From the NCBI GenBank assembly GCA_025459265.1, contig JALOQX010000028.1, positions 1 to 32,918 of the forward strand: a stretch of DNA of 32,918 bases, in the 5' to 3' direction. Both the position numbers and the translations under genes were made by a program. Positions 1-7,343 of this stretch are shown here, piece by piece; within the stretch, counting starts at the first letter, position 1; each line of letters begins with the position of its first letter. This DNA is from Pirellulaceae bacterium. GTDB taxonomy: Bacteria > Planctomycetota > Planctomycetia > Pirellulales > Pirellulaceae. The notes under the pieces are model-generated. The model was given only the letters and a program-made list of their open reading frames with translations. It searched no databases and was not told where the DNA came from.

Positions 1-120
1 CCGGATCAGCCTGCGCCGGATCAGCCTGCGCCGGATCAGCCTGCGCCGGATCAGCCTGCGCCGGATCAGCCTGCGCCGGATCAGCCTGCGCCGGCACCCG
101 CTGCACCCGACCAGCCCGCG
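1..120 (+). repeat. 15-bp coding tandem repeat (PDQPA) in the SecDF linker
   Basis: Six nucleotide-identical copies of CCGGATCAGCCTGCG fill bases 1-90. Two diverged units follow (91-105 encoding PAPAA, 106-120 encoding PDQPA with different codons). The unit is five codons, so copy-number change keeps the frame. The array begins at the window edge and may continue upstream. Confidence 0.95.
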
Positions 121-1305
121 CCGGGTGGGTCGACGTCGGTGGATGGGGCGTTCTCTGGGGGGCTGCCACCGCGACGCGCGGACCTTCCGTCGGACGACGT
201 GTTGGCCTGGGCGGGTCAGGCGGATGAGCCGCCGCAGGACGAGGCTGGGGGTGAGGACGCCGCGGCAACTCCCGCCGCCCCTGCGCCGGCGGCGAGCGCC
301 GAGAGTGCTGCACCGAGCACGCCTGAGCCCTCCGCAGCCGCGGAGGGTGGTGCGACGGGCACTGCCGCTCCGGTGCAGGTGGAGGCGAACGCGGCGCCGG
401 CAGACGAAATGCGCACCGTGGCGCGGTTGACGTTCCGCGATGCCATCAACGCGCCGACGCTGCGCGATAAGATTCGGCAGGCCTACAACGCCGTTCATCC
501 CGCCGTAGCCGGCGCGGCCGCCGCCGACGGTGCCGGCGCTGCCGCCGCCGACAACCTGGTGGAAGTGCCGGGGTTGCTCGTCGCGCCGGATGAGACGTTT
601 GCCGCGGACCAGACCAGCGGCGCGCTGAACAAGGAATGGTACGTGCGGATGGTCGGCACGGTCGCGGACACGCAGGCGGTGCTGAGTCAGATGCAGCAGG
701 ATCTGGACAATACGCCGGTGCTGCCGTCGTCGAGCAAGGTCGGGGGACAAGTGGCCGGTGATACCCGGAGCCTGGCGATTGCCGCGTTTCTGGCCAGCCT
801 GGTCGGGATCGTCGCGTATATCTGGATCCGGTTCCAGCACCTCATCTTCGGCCTGGCGGCCGTGGTGGCGCTGGTCCACGACGTGCTGATCACGCTCGGT
901 GCGATTGCTCTCAGCGCCTACGTCGCGAATCTGTTGGGATTCCTGCTCATTGAAGAGTTCAAGATCAATCTGACGATCGTCGCGGCACTGCTGACGATCA
1001 TCGGATATTCGCTCAATGACACGATCGTGGTGTTCGACCGCATCCGCGAAGTGCGCGGCAAGAGTCCGGACCTGACGGCCGAGATGATCAACACGAGCAT
1101 CAATCAGACGTTGAGCCGCACGCTGTTGACCGGTTTGACGACGATGATCGTCGTGGTGATTCTCTACGCGATGGGGGGTGCCGGCATTCACGGGTTCGCC
1201 TTCACCTTGTTTGTTGGCATGATCGTGGGAACGTACAGCTCGATCTACATCGCGTCGCCCATCCTGCTCTTCATGCTTCGGCGGCACGAGCAGACGGCCA
1301 GCTGA
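1..1305 (+). CDS. secDF: Protein translocase SecDF, C-terminal (SecF) part, 5' truncated by the window
   Basis: The frame is open from base 1 to a TGA at 1303-1305, so this is the end of a longer gene. It is the SecF half of the Sec accessory translocase, which uses the proton gradient to pull exported proteins across the inner membrane. The first 30 codons are six identical PDQPA units, then a Pro/Ala/Glu-rich linker runs to about residue 135. A periplasmic P1-like domain follows ([19 protein letters not shown]), then the SecF membrane block: first helix near residues 257-275, the [11 protein letters not shown] segment, and the family-diagnostic [20 protein letters not shown]. The upstream sequence being in frame with no SecF start suggests a SecD-SecF fusion, as is common in planctomycetes; the SecD half is outside the window. 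A GTG at 139 is not needed as a start. Identity of the SecF domain is firm; the fusion is inferred. Confidence 0.93.
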   Translation, partial: PDQPAPDQPAPDQPAPDQPAPDQPAPDQPAPAPAAPDQPAPGGSTSVDGAFSGGLPPRRADLPSDDVLAWAGQADEPPQDEAGGEDAAATPAAPAPAASAESAAPSTPEPSAAAEGGATGTAAPVQVEANAAPADEMRTVARLTFRDAINAPTLRDKIRQAYNAVHPAVAGAAAADGAGAAAADNLVEVPGLLVAPDETFAADQTSGALNKEWYVRMVGTVADTQAVLSQMQQDLDNTPVLPSSSKVGGQVAGDTRSLAIAAFLASLVGIVAYIWIRFQHLIFGLAAVVALVHDVLITLGAIALSAYVANLLGFLLIEEFKINLTIVAALLTIIGYSLNDTIVVFDRIREVRGKSPDLTAEMINTSINQTLSRTLLTGLTTMIVVVILYAMGGAGIHGFAFTLFVGMIVGTYSSIYIASPILLFMLRRHEQTAS

Positions 1306-1324
1306 TCGGATGGGTTTCTGGGGA

Positions 1325-1350
1325 GGCGGGGCACTCGTCGTTGCCGCCCC
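1325..1350 (+). terminator. Possible hairpin terminator after secDF
   Basis: An imperfect inverted repeat (GGCGGGGCA at 1325-1333, TGCCGCCCC at 1342-1350; 7 of 9 positions pair, 8-nt loop) begins 20 bases after the secDF stop. There is no T-run behind it, so it could equally be a dispersed hairpin repeat. The rest of the 1306-1499 gap shows nothing I can name. Confidence 0.25.
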
Positions 1351-1499
1351 TACGATCGTTACAGCCTGTCGGGCCCGGGGCCTGCCGGGTGGAATTTCGC
1401 TGGCTGGCGTGAGGTTCCGCGGACTCGCCGACCGATCTCGATGACGTGATGCTGCGCGGCTGGTGCGCCGCGTCCGCACGCGTGTCGGGATGGTGCGAG

Positions 1500-2180
1500 A
1501 TGGACCGGCGAATGCGACCTGTGAAACGGGGGAGTCGCGCGAAGCGCGTGGCGCTGGCGCTGACGGTCTTTCTGATCGGACTCTGCCTGGCGTGGCCCTA
1601 CCGTCGCACGCCTCGTCCGGAGGCCTTGTCACGGGGCAAGGCCGCGGATCCGCAGCTGACGCTGGGCGACGGCGTATCGTTGCAGTTGCCGGGCCAGGCA
1701 GCGACTGTTCCGCTGCCCATGCAGCCGCTCACACCGCGTCCGGCCGACAGCGAGCCGGACGTGGCCGTTGCGGCCCAGGCGTCCGCGGCCGCGCCGCCGA
1801 TGTCCCCGTCGCGGCCGCCCGCGCTGCCCGACCGCTACCGGCCGCTCTTCAAGCCAGGTGCGGACGGCGTGGAGGGTTCGGGGCCCGTCCTGCCGGCGGC
1901 CGAGTCGCTCCCGTCGCCAGCCCGCGCGCCGCGGCGGCACACGATCCACGACGGTGACACACTGGAGTCACTGGCGGCGAGGTATCTGGGCGATGCCCAG
2001 CGGGCGGGGGAGATTCTGGAGGCCAATCGCAGCGTGCTGGCCGACGCTCAGCTGCTGCCGATCGGCGTGACGATCGTGATTCCGCGTCCTGCCGGCTCGG
2101 CCACGGTCGAGCCGCCGGCGAACGAAGAACCGCCCCGCCTTGTCCCGCTTCCGACGAGCGGCCTGGGACGCGGGCGCTAA
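1500..2180 (+). CDS. Membrane-anchored LysM-domain protein
   Basis: This 226-residue protein has a basic N-terminus and one hydrophobic segment (about residues 16-32, ALALTVFLIGLCLAWPY). A long Pro/Ala-rich linker follows, then a C-terminal LysM domain at about 147-195 (HTIHDGDTLESLAARYLGDAQRAGEILEANR..., ending in TIVIPRP). LysM domains bind N-acetylglucosamine-containing glycans such as peptidoglycan, so the protein probably tethers the inner membrane to the wall. No enzymatic domain is visible. The frame is open from an ATG at 1446, but 1500 is preferred because it starts just before the MRPVKRGSRAKR basic stretch that precedes the membrane segment. No strong ribosome binding site is visible at either start. 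It is on the same strand as secDF, 194 bp downstream, and converges on the next gene with only 18 bp between stops. Confidence 0.75.
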   Translation: MDRRMRPVKRGSRAKRVALALTVFLIGLCLAWPYRRTPRPEALSRGKAADPQLTLGDGVSLQLPGQAATVPLPMQPLTPRPADSEPDVAVAAQASAAAPPMSPSRPPALPDRYRPLFKPGADGVEGSGPVLPAAESLPSPARAPRRHTIHDGDTLESLAARYLGDAQRAGEILEANRSVLADAQLLPIGVTIVIPRPAGSATVEPPANEEPPRLVPLPTSGLGRGR

Positions 2181-2198
2181 ACAGGCCGGCGGGGCAGG

Positions 2199-3158
2199 CT
2201 ACTTGAGCGGACTGGTGCGGTCGACCCAGGGGAATTCGGCCTCCCGCTGCACGAGCCGATACTGAATGAAATCGCGGATGTACGCGGCCGTCGGCAGGTC
2301 GCGGTCGTAGATCAAGTCGATGCCCTGCCGCGGGGAGTCCGCCTCCAGGAAGATGACCGTCTTTTCGGCGTCGTCCCGATGCGCCTGCTCGAAGGCCTTG
2401 ATGACGCGCTTGGCGTCACCGTAGAGCCGCGTGTCCTGTTGGCCGACCACCGTCAGCACCGACACCTGGGCGAGCACGTTCCGGATTTTCAGCTCGTTGG
2501 CGATCGACACGCCCTTGAACGTGTGCATGGGGGAAACCAGGATCAGGGCCTTGACGTCGCGGCCCATCTTGTAGGTCGGCAAGTCCGCGACGGTCCAATC
2601 CTTGATGGCCCATTTGAGCGCGAGCATGGCACCGTAGCCCGTGCCGAGCACGCCCAGTTGCTCGATGTTCAGTTTGCCTTCGTTGTGGCGATGGAGCAGA
2701 TAGGTCTTGGCCGCCTCCACGTCCTGCCACATCTTTTCCAGTGCCGGCCGCGCCATCTTGTCGATGTCAAGCGGCGCGTCGACACCCTGCTGTCGATCGC
2801 TCGTCCCGTGTCCGCGCAAATCGGGAACCAGGACGGTGTGGTTCAAGGTCTGTTGAAGCCAGACTGCCAGCGTGTGCAGGTCCGTCCGAGTCCCCCCGAA
2901 GTCGTGCAGCAGAATGAGCGGCACGGTATTTTTCTTTTCCGGTCCCGGGTAGTACGTGGCGTGCAGGATCACGCCGTCCTTCGTCGTGAGCGTCACATCC
3001 TCGGAGGATTTTTCCTCCGACTTGGCCGCGGGTTTCCTGGGGGGCGCTTGCGCCGTCACCTGTGGGGGGACCCCCAAGGCAATGGCGACCAAGAGCCCGA
3101 CACCGGCCACCGGCCACCGGCGCTGACCGCGCTGCGGAATTGCAAGCTGCTCGTTCAT
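2199..3158 (-). CDS. Exported alpha/beta-hydrolase-fold protein lacking the catalytic Ser and His
   Basis: This 319-residue protein has a signal peptide (hydrophobic core about 17-31, ending VTAQA) and an alpha/beta-hydrolase fold. Fold landmarks are LILLHDFGGTRTD (82-94, oxyanion region), LVPDLRGHGTSD (110-121), the nucleophile elbow near 170-178 and VLTVVGQQD (234-242), whose Asp sits where the catalytic acid is expected. The elbow reads G-T-G-Y-G (172-176) rather than G-x-S-x-G, so the nucleophile position is Gly174. The usual His near the end is also missing: the segment reads SPRQGIDL. It is therefore probably non-catalytic, or uses other residues. ATG at 3158 is preferred over the GTG at 3170 because AGGTG lies about 11 bases upstream. 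It is divergent from the lipoprotein gene and has a good promoter candidate at 3211-3239. Confidence 0.85.
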   Translation of the reverse strand: MNEQLAIPQRGQRRWPVAGVGLLVAIALGVPPQVTAQAPPRKPAAKSEEKSSEDVTLTTKDGVILHATYYPGPEKKNTVPLILLHDFGGTRTDLHTLAVWLQQTLNHTVLVPDLRGHGTSDRQQGVDAPLDIDKMARPALEKMWQDVEAAKTYLLHRHNEGKLNIEQLGVLGTGYGAMLALKWAIKDWTVADLPTYKMGRDVKALILVSPMHTFKGVSIANELKIRNVLAQVSVLTVVGQQDTRLYGDAKRVIKAFEQAHRDDAEKTVIFLEADSPRQGIDLIYDRDLPTAAYIRDFIQYRLVQREAEFPWVDRTSPLK

Positions 3159-3210
3159 GATGGGCCACACCTGTCTGGATTGTTACGGTCGCCCGCCCCC
3201 GGCATCTCTC

Positions 3211-3239
3211 ATCGTAGGTTGCACAAAATGCTTCGTCAA
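3211..3239 (-). promoter_or_regulatory. Sigma-70-type promoter for the hydrolase-fold gene
   Basis: On the minus strand, TTGACG (3239-3234) and TACGAT (3216-3211) are separated by 17 bp. Transcription would start near 3204, about 46 bases before the ATG at 3158. It is back to back with the candidate promoter at 3280-3308. Confidence 0.55.
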
Positions 3240-3279
3240 CGCAGTTTGGCTGCCTGCGGCAGAGTGCGGAAAATCTGTC

Positions 3280-3308
3280 TTGCGTGGTCGGACCGTGAGT
3301 GCTATGTT
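3280..3308 (+). promoter_or_regulatory. Sigma-70-type promoter for the lipoprotein gene
   Basis: TTGCGT (3280-3285), a 17-bp spacer and TATGTT (3303-3308), about 60 bases upstream of the ATG at 3368. Confidence 0.5.
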
Positions 3309-3367
3309 CCACCCCCCAAGGCCGGGTCAGGTACCCGGCGCATCGCGCCGTGATAAAGGGACTTTTC

Positions 3368-4030
3368 ATGCGCTGTGCCCATCGCTCCGCACCGGTCGTG
3401 CTCCTCCTGTTGCTCGCACTGCTGCCGCTGCTGCTGACGTGCACGACAGGCTGCGCGGTGCTGTACCAACTGGCCTACGGTGACGGTCCGACAGTGCCGC
3501 CGAAATTCTCAGCACTCAAAGGCAAACGGGTGGCGGTGGTCTGCATCATGAATTCGTCTGCTTACGGCGACGGCGAAGTGTCCATGGTGCTGTCCGACCA
3601 GGTCGGGCGATTGCTGTCCCAGCGGGGCGACAAGATCGACGTGGTGCGGCCGGATGAGGTTTCCGACTGGATGGACACCAACGACTGGGACGAGTCGAAC
3701 TTTGTGGATGTGGGTCGTGGCGTCAAGGCGGACATGGTGGTCGGGATCGAAGTGGCGGCGTTCAGCATCCACGAGAGCAAGACGCTGCTCAAGGGTCGCG
3801 CGAATGTGACGACCACCGTGTACGACGTGGCCAAAGGCACGGAGGTGTTCCGCACCACGGACCACGACCACAGTTTCCCGACGTCGCATGCGATTCCGGT
3901 CGTGAGCACGGACTGGCGATCGTTTGAGCGGATGTACATCGGGGTCCTGGCCGAGCACATCGCGAAGAACTTTTACGAGTACAGTCTGGTCGAGGATTTT
4001 GCGCGCGACGGTGCCGCCTACGCACACTGA
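3368..4030 (+). CDS. Predicted lipoprotein of unknown function
   Basis: This 220-residue protein has a Leu-rich signal peptide ending in a lipobox (LLLTCTTGC, modified Cys near residue 29), so it should be lipid-anchored facing the periplasm. The mature part begins with a short linker and then a beta/alpha stretch (GKRVAVVCIMNSSAYGDGEVSMVLSDQVGRLLSQRGDKIDVVRPDEVSDWM). Further on, VKADMVVGIEVAAFSIHESKTLLKGRANVTTTVYDVAKG resembles the nucleotide-binding-like fold of CsgG/TolB-N-type envelope lipoproteins; that resemblance is inference from pattern only. The start is ATG 3368, with AAAGGGA at 3356-3362 as ribosome binding site; the longer frame from 3299 adds no plausible signal. Its TGA directly abuts the stop of ymdB on the other strand. 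I do not recognise the family. Confidence 0.75.
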   Translation: MRCAHRSAPVVLLLLLALLPLLLTCTTGCAVLYQLAYGDGPTVPPKFSALKGKRVAVVCIMNSSAYGDGEVSMVLSDQVGRLLSQRGDKIDVVRPDEVSDWMDTNDWDESNFVDVGRGVKADMVVGIEVAAFSIHESKTLLKGRANVTTTVYDVAKGTEVFRTTDHDHSFPTSHAIPVVSTDWRSFERMYIGVLAEHIAKNFYEYSLVEDFARDGAAYAH

Positions 4031-4885
4031 TCACTCGTCCTGCTCGTCCTCCTCGTCGGCGGTCGCCAGCGCGGGGGCCGCCAGCGCCTCGAGCCGGGCC
4101 AGCTCGGATTCCCGCACGCAGACGCGGCGGATGGCGGTGGCGCGACCGGTGGACGGATCGACTTCCACGCACGTGCCGACCAGTCGCACGTCGCGTTTGG
4201 CCACTTGGAAATAGGTGGGGCGAAACGTGATGGTCGTGTGCATGACCCGCTGGATGTCGCGCCCGATGATGCTCTCGCACGGGCCGGTCATGCCGACGTC
4301 GCACTGGAACGCCGTGCCGCCGGGCAGGATCTGTTCGTCGGCCGTGGGGACGTGCGTGTGGGTTCCGAGCACGGCGCTGACGCGACCGTCCAGATACCGT
4401 CCCATGAGCTGTTTTTCGCTGGTGGCCTCGGCGTGGAAGTCGAGCACGCGGACGATCGCCTCGGGGGGAAGTTGTTCGAGAATCTGATCGGCGCGCGTCC
4501 AGGGGCAATCCACCGGGCGCATAAACAGCCGGCCGAGCAGGCTGAAGACGGCGACCGGCACGCCCTGGGCGGAGGGGACGACGACCCAGTCGCGGCCGGG
4601 TGCGGCGCGGGGAAAATTCGCCGGTTTGACGAGAGGGCAGGAGCCGTCGAGCACGGCTTCGATTTCGCTGCGGCGGTAGATGTGATCGCCCATGGTCAGG
4701 CAGTCGACGCCGGCGGCCAGCAGCTGGGTGCAGATCTTGGGCGTCAGGCCCGAACCCCCTGCCGCGTTTTCCGCGTTGGCAATCACCAGGTCCAGGCCGG
4801 CTTCGACGCGCAGCCCGGGGAGCGCCCGCTGCACGATCTGCTTGCCCGGTTTCCCCACGATGTCGCCGATGAGCAGGATGTTCAC
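4031..4885 (-). CDS. ymdB: YmdB-family (TIGR00282) metallophosphoesterase
   Basis: This 284-residue protein is the usual length of the YmdB family, cyclic-nucleotide phosphodiesterase-like enzymes with a di-metal site. Expected ligand motifs are in order: GDIVG (Asp8), AEN (Glu39, Asn40), GDH at 66-68, DFHAEATSEK (His151) and GTHTHVPTADE (His176, His178). One difference is visible: the family's GNH motif reads GDH here, so Asp67 replaces the usual Asn ligand. The acidic C-terminal tail (ATADEEDEQDE) looks disordered. The gene lies 22 bp downstream of rny on the same strand, the same rny-ymdB order known in Bacillus, which supports co-transcription and a link to RNA turnover. The substrate in this organism is not known. 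Confidence 0.9.
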   Translation of the reverse strand: MNILLIGDIVGKPGKQIVQRALPGLRVEAGLDLVIANAENAAGGSGLTPKICTQLLAAGVDCLTMGDHIYRRSEIEAVLDGSCPLVKPANFPRAAPGRDWVVVPSAQGVPVAVFSLLGRLFMRPVDCPWTRADQILEQLPPEAIVRVLDFHAEATSEKQLMGRYLDGRVSAVLGTHTHVPTADEQILPGGTAFQCDVGMTGPCESIIGRDIQRVMHTTITFRPTYFQVAKRDVRLVGTCVEVDPSTGRATAIRRVCVRESELARLEALAAPALATADEEDEQDE

Positions 4886-4907
4886 GGTTGGACTTTCGGA
4901 TCGGTAG

Positions 4908-6503
4908 TCAGCGGGCGAGTTCCGTGAACCGCGATTCCCGCACGACGGTGACCTTGATTTCGCCGGGGTAGGTCAGTTGCTCTTCAAACGCCTTGGCAAT
5001 GTCGCGGCAGATCTTGGCCGCTTTGGCATCGTCCGTCTGTTTGGCGCTGGCAATCACGCGCAGCTCGCGCCCCGCCTGAATGGCAAACGCCTGTTCGACG
5101 CCCGGGAAGCTGTTGGCAATCGATTCCAACTCCTCCATCCGCTTGATGTACCGCTCGAGCGACTCCCGGCGGGCGCCGGGACGCGATGCACTGCAGGCGT
5201 CGGCGGTGGCGACCAGCATGGTGTAGGGATAGTCGGTCAGGATCTCGTCGTGGTGCCCGATGGCGGCATGGACCACTTCCGGGCCCTCGCCGTGCCGCTT
5301 GAGCAGATCGGCTCCGATCCGCGGATGTCCCCCTTCCAACTCGTGATCGGCGGCCTTGCCGATGTCGTGCAGCAGGCCGCAGCGGCGTCCGAGATCGCCA
5401 TCCAGTCCGACCATCTCGGCCAGCATACCGGTCAGGAATGCGACCTCGATGCTGTGCCGCAGTCCGTTCTGGCTGTAACTGGTGCGGAAGTGCATGCGCC
5501 CCAGCAGGTAGACCAGCCGTTCGTGCAGGCCGTGCACGTTCACCTCCTGGACGGCTTCTTCCCCGTGGCGCTGGATCAACTGTTCGACTTCCTTCGTCGT
5601 CTCGGCCACGACCTCTTCGATCCGCGACGGATGGATGCGGCCGTCGGCGATGAGTTTTTCGAGCGACTGCCGCGCCACTTCGCGGCGGACGGGGTCGAAG
5701 CCGCTGACAATCACGACGCCAGGTGTGTCATCGATGATCACGTCCACGCCCGTCGCCTTCTCGAAGGCACGGATGTTGCGCCCCTCGCGGCCGATGATGC
5801 GTCCTTTCATCTCGTCATTGGGAATGTCGATCGAGCTGGTGGTGCTTTCGGCGGTGTGGGCGGCGGCATAGCGCTGCAGCGCGGTCAGGAGCATGTTGCG
5901 GGCCGTCCCTTCGCACTGTTCGGCAATCCGCCGTTCGTGCCGCAGAATAATCTGGCCCGTCTCCTGCGTCAGCTCGGTGTCAAGCATCGACAGAAGCCGC
6001 TTCTCGGCCTCCTCGCGACTCAGTCCGCTCAGGTCATGCAGCGTCTGCCGCTGCATGTCCAGCAGCTTGGCCAACTCCTCGTTGCGACGGTTGGCGTCGT
6101 CGAGTCGTTCGGTCAACCGGCGCTGCGTCCCCTCCACAATCCGCTCTTGCTTGCGCAGGTCTTCCGTCTGCTGCTCGATCAGTTCCTGCCGCTTGTCGAG
6201 CAACCGTTCGCGCTCCCGCATCTCATCCCGCAGCTTGCCCAGCTCTTCTTCCGTCTTGGCCTTCTGCTGCAGCGCGCGCTCTTTGATCTCCAGTTCGGCT
6301 TCCCGGTGCCGGTTCGCCACCTCCCGCTCGGCCCGCTCCAGGATCGCGCGGGCTTCCGATTCCGCGTCTTTCTTGCGCAGCCGATCGAGCAGCTTGACTA
6401 CGATGAACGTCAACGTGGCCGCGATCAGGGCACTGACAATGACCCCGATCGTGACTTGGTCCATAGCCGCCAAGATGGGTACTACCACGGACAACTCCCC
6501 CAT
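4908..6503 (-). CDS. rny: Ribonuclease Y
   Basis: RNase Y is a membrane-bound endoribonuclease that starts mRNA decay. From the chosen start the protein is 531 residues, close to the family's ~520. It has an N-terminal membrane helix (about 18-38), a long charged coiled coil (41-215), a KH RNA-binding domain with the loop [15 protein letters not shown] (about 234-248), and an HD hydrolase domain with [10 protein letters not shown] (His350) and LLHDIGKA (379-380). The frame stays open upstream to 6725, but those 74 codons are low-complexity and precede the membrane helix, so they are probably non-coding. ATG 6503 and ATG 6464 ([13 protein letters not shown], 518 residues) are both possible starts; neither has a strong Shine-Dalgarno. 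It leads an operon with ymdB. Confidence 0.93.
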   Translation of the reverse strand: MGELSVVVPILAAMDQVTIGVIVSALIAATLTFIVVKLLDRLRKKDAESEARAILERAEREVANRHREAELEIKERALQQKAKTEEELGKLRDEMRERERLLDKRQELIEQQTEDLRKQERIVEGTQRRLTERLDDANRRNEELAKLLDMQRQTLHDLSGLSREEAEKRLLSMLDTELTQETGQIILRHERRIAEQCEGTARNMLLTALQRYAAAHTAESTTSSIDIPNDEMKGRIIGREGRNIRAFEKATGVDVIIDDTPGVVIVSGFDPVRREVARQSLEKLIADGRIHPSRIEEVVAETTKEVEQLIQRHGEEAVQEVNVHGLHERLVYLLGRMHFRTSYSQNGLRHSIEVAFLTGMLAEMVGLDGDLGRRCGLLHDIGKAADHELEGGHPRIGADLLKRHGEGPEVVHAAIGHHDEILTDYPYTMLVATADACSASRPGARRESLERYIKRMEELESIANSFPGVEQAFAIQAGRELRVIASAKQTDDAKAAKICRDIAKAFEEQLTYPGEIKVTVVRESRFTELAR

Positions 6504-7343
6504 CAGGACAGGCTGGCCATCGCCGGACAATCGCGGCAAGATCGCGGACCGCGCGAGCCCAGAACCGGACTCTGCAACACGACCTGCGACCAGCGCACAA
6601 GAGGCTCTCTCGATTCGATCGCGACACCGCACAATGCCGTCGGGCCGGCGCCGCGCGGCGGCCTGGCCCCGCACGTCACCTGCGCCGCCGTCGTCCCGTG
6701 GGACCGAGGTGTCGGAATCGATCACCCCGCGGTCGTGCGAGCAGGAACTGGTTCATGGCCTGGGGAGACCATGGCGGCCCAGCTGACATGGCGCGAATGC
6801 GGTCATGACGGCACGTGACACACCACAGGGAGCCTACCGCAGCGTCCAGAGGTGGAAGCCCCGGCCCCGCATACACGGGCACCCGCCGCATCCTGCACGA
6901 CTCCCCCCCTCCGATGCCCAGAATCATCCGCACCAGCAGCATCAAAATATCCATGACTGGGCCCGCCGTGTGTGTCACCTGCCGGTCGCAATAACTACGT
7001 CCGGACGTCGCTGATCAGCGATCGAGTGGAACCACCTTGCGCTCCGCGTAATGCGCAGCGCCTACACCTGTTAAATGGTTGTTACAATTGTTGTTGCTAA
7101 TACGACTTCATCGGGTCGAACGAGCTGGCAAACGGAATGAAAGCAGCCGCCGACAACGTGTCTCCCATGTTACCAGAGAATTTACGCACTGCAACGCCCG
7201 GGGAGCGACGGAGATCAGGTTTTGTTGGAACTCAAATGTCGACGTCCGAACAAGTTGCGCGAATTCACCCGGCAAAGCCCGCGTAATCCGTAGTCTCGCG
7301 GTGCCCCCCTGACGGATAGCCCGATCCTGGCTACGCTCAAGTC
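6504..7343. other. 840-bp intergenic region with a GC dip and palindromes
   Basis: This divergent gap between rny and tilS holds no gene I can support. Bases about 7060-7290 are clearly less GC-rich than the rest of the window. Two perfect 12-bp palindromes abut (ACGTCCGGACGT at 6997-7008, CGCTGATCAGCG at 7009-7020), followed by an imperfect hairpin at 7039-7061 (GCGCT/AGCGC arms). A 49-codon ORF with an ATG at 7137 and a TAA at 7284-7286 exists but has mixed third positions and no clear ribosome binding site. An unannotated small RNA or a regulatory region is possible. No tRNA, DnaA-box cluster or riboswitch was recognised. Confidence 0.5.
7309..7337 (+). promoter_or_regulatory. Weak promoter candidate for tilS
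   Basis: CTGACG (7309-7314), 17 bp, TACGCT (7332-7337). The ATG at 7344 follows only six bases later, so a transcript from here would be essentially leaderless. Confidence 0.3.

Noticed and set aside
2379..3353. 324-codon plus-strand ORF opposite the hydrolase-fold gene
   Set aside because: Shadow frame caused by high GC; the minus-strand frame has the signal peptide, fold motifs and promoter.
6504..6725. N-terminal extension of the RNase Y frame
   Set aside because: The 74 extra codons are Arg/Gly-rich and lie before the membrane helix that normally starts the protein; no ribosome binding site supports them.
6676..6978. 100-codon minus-strand ORF with a short hydrophobic start (MDILMLLVRMILGIGGG)
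   Set aside because: After the first few residues it has no domain-like pattern, overlaps the rny upstream frame, and has no convincing ribosome binding site.
7079..7312. 77-codon plus-strand ORF in the rny-tilS gap
   Set aside because: Non-ATG start, no ribosome binding site, and composition unlike real proteins in the window.
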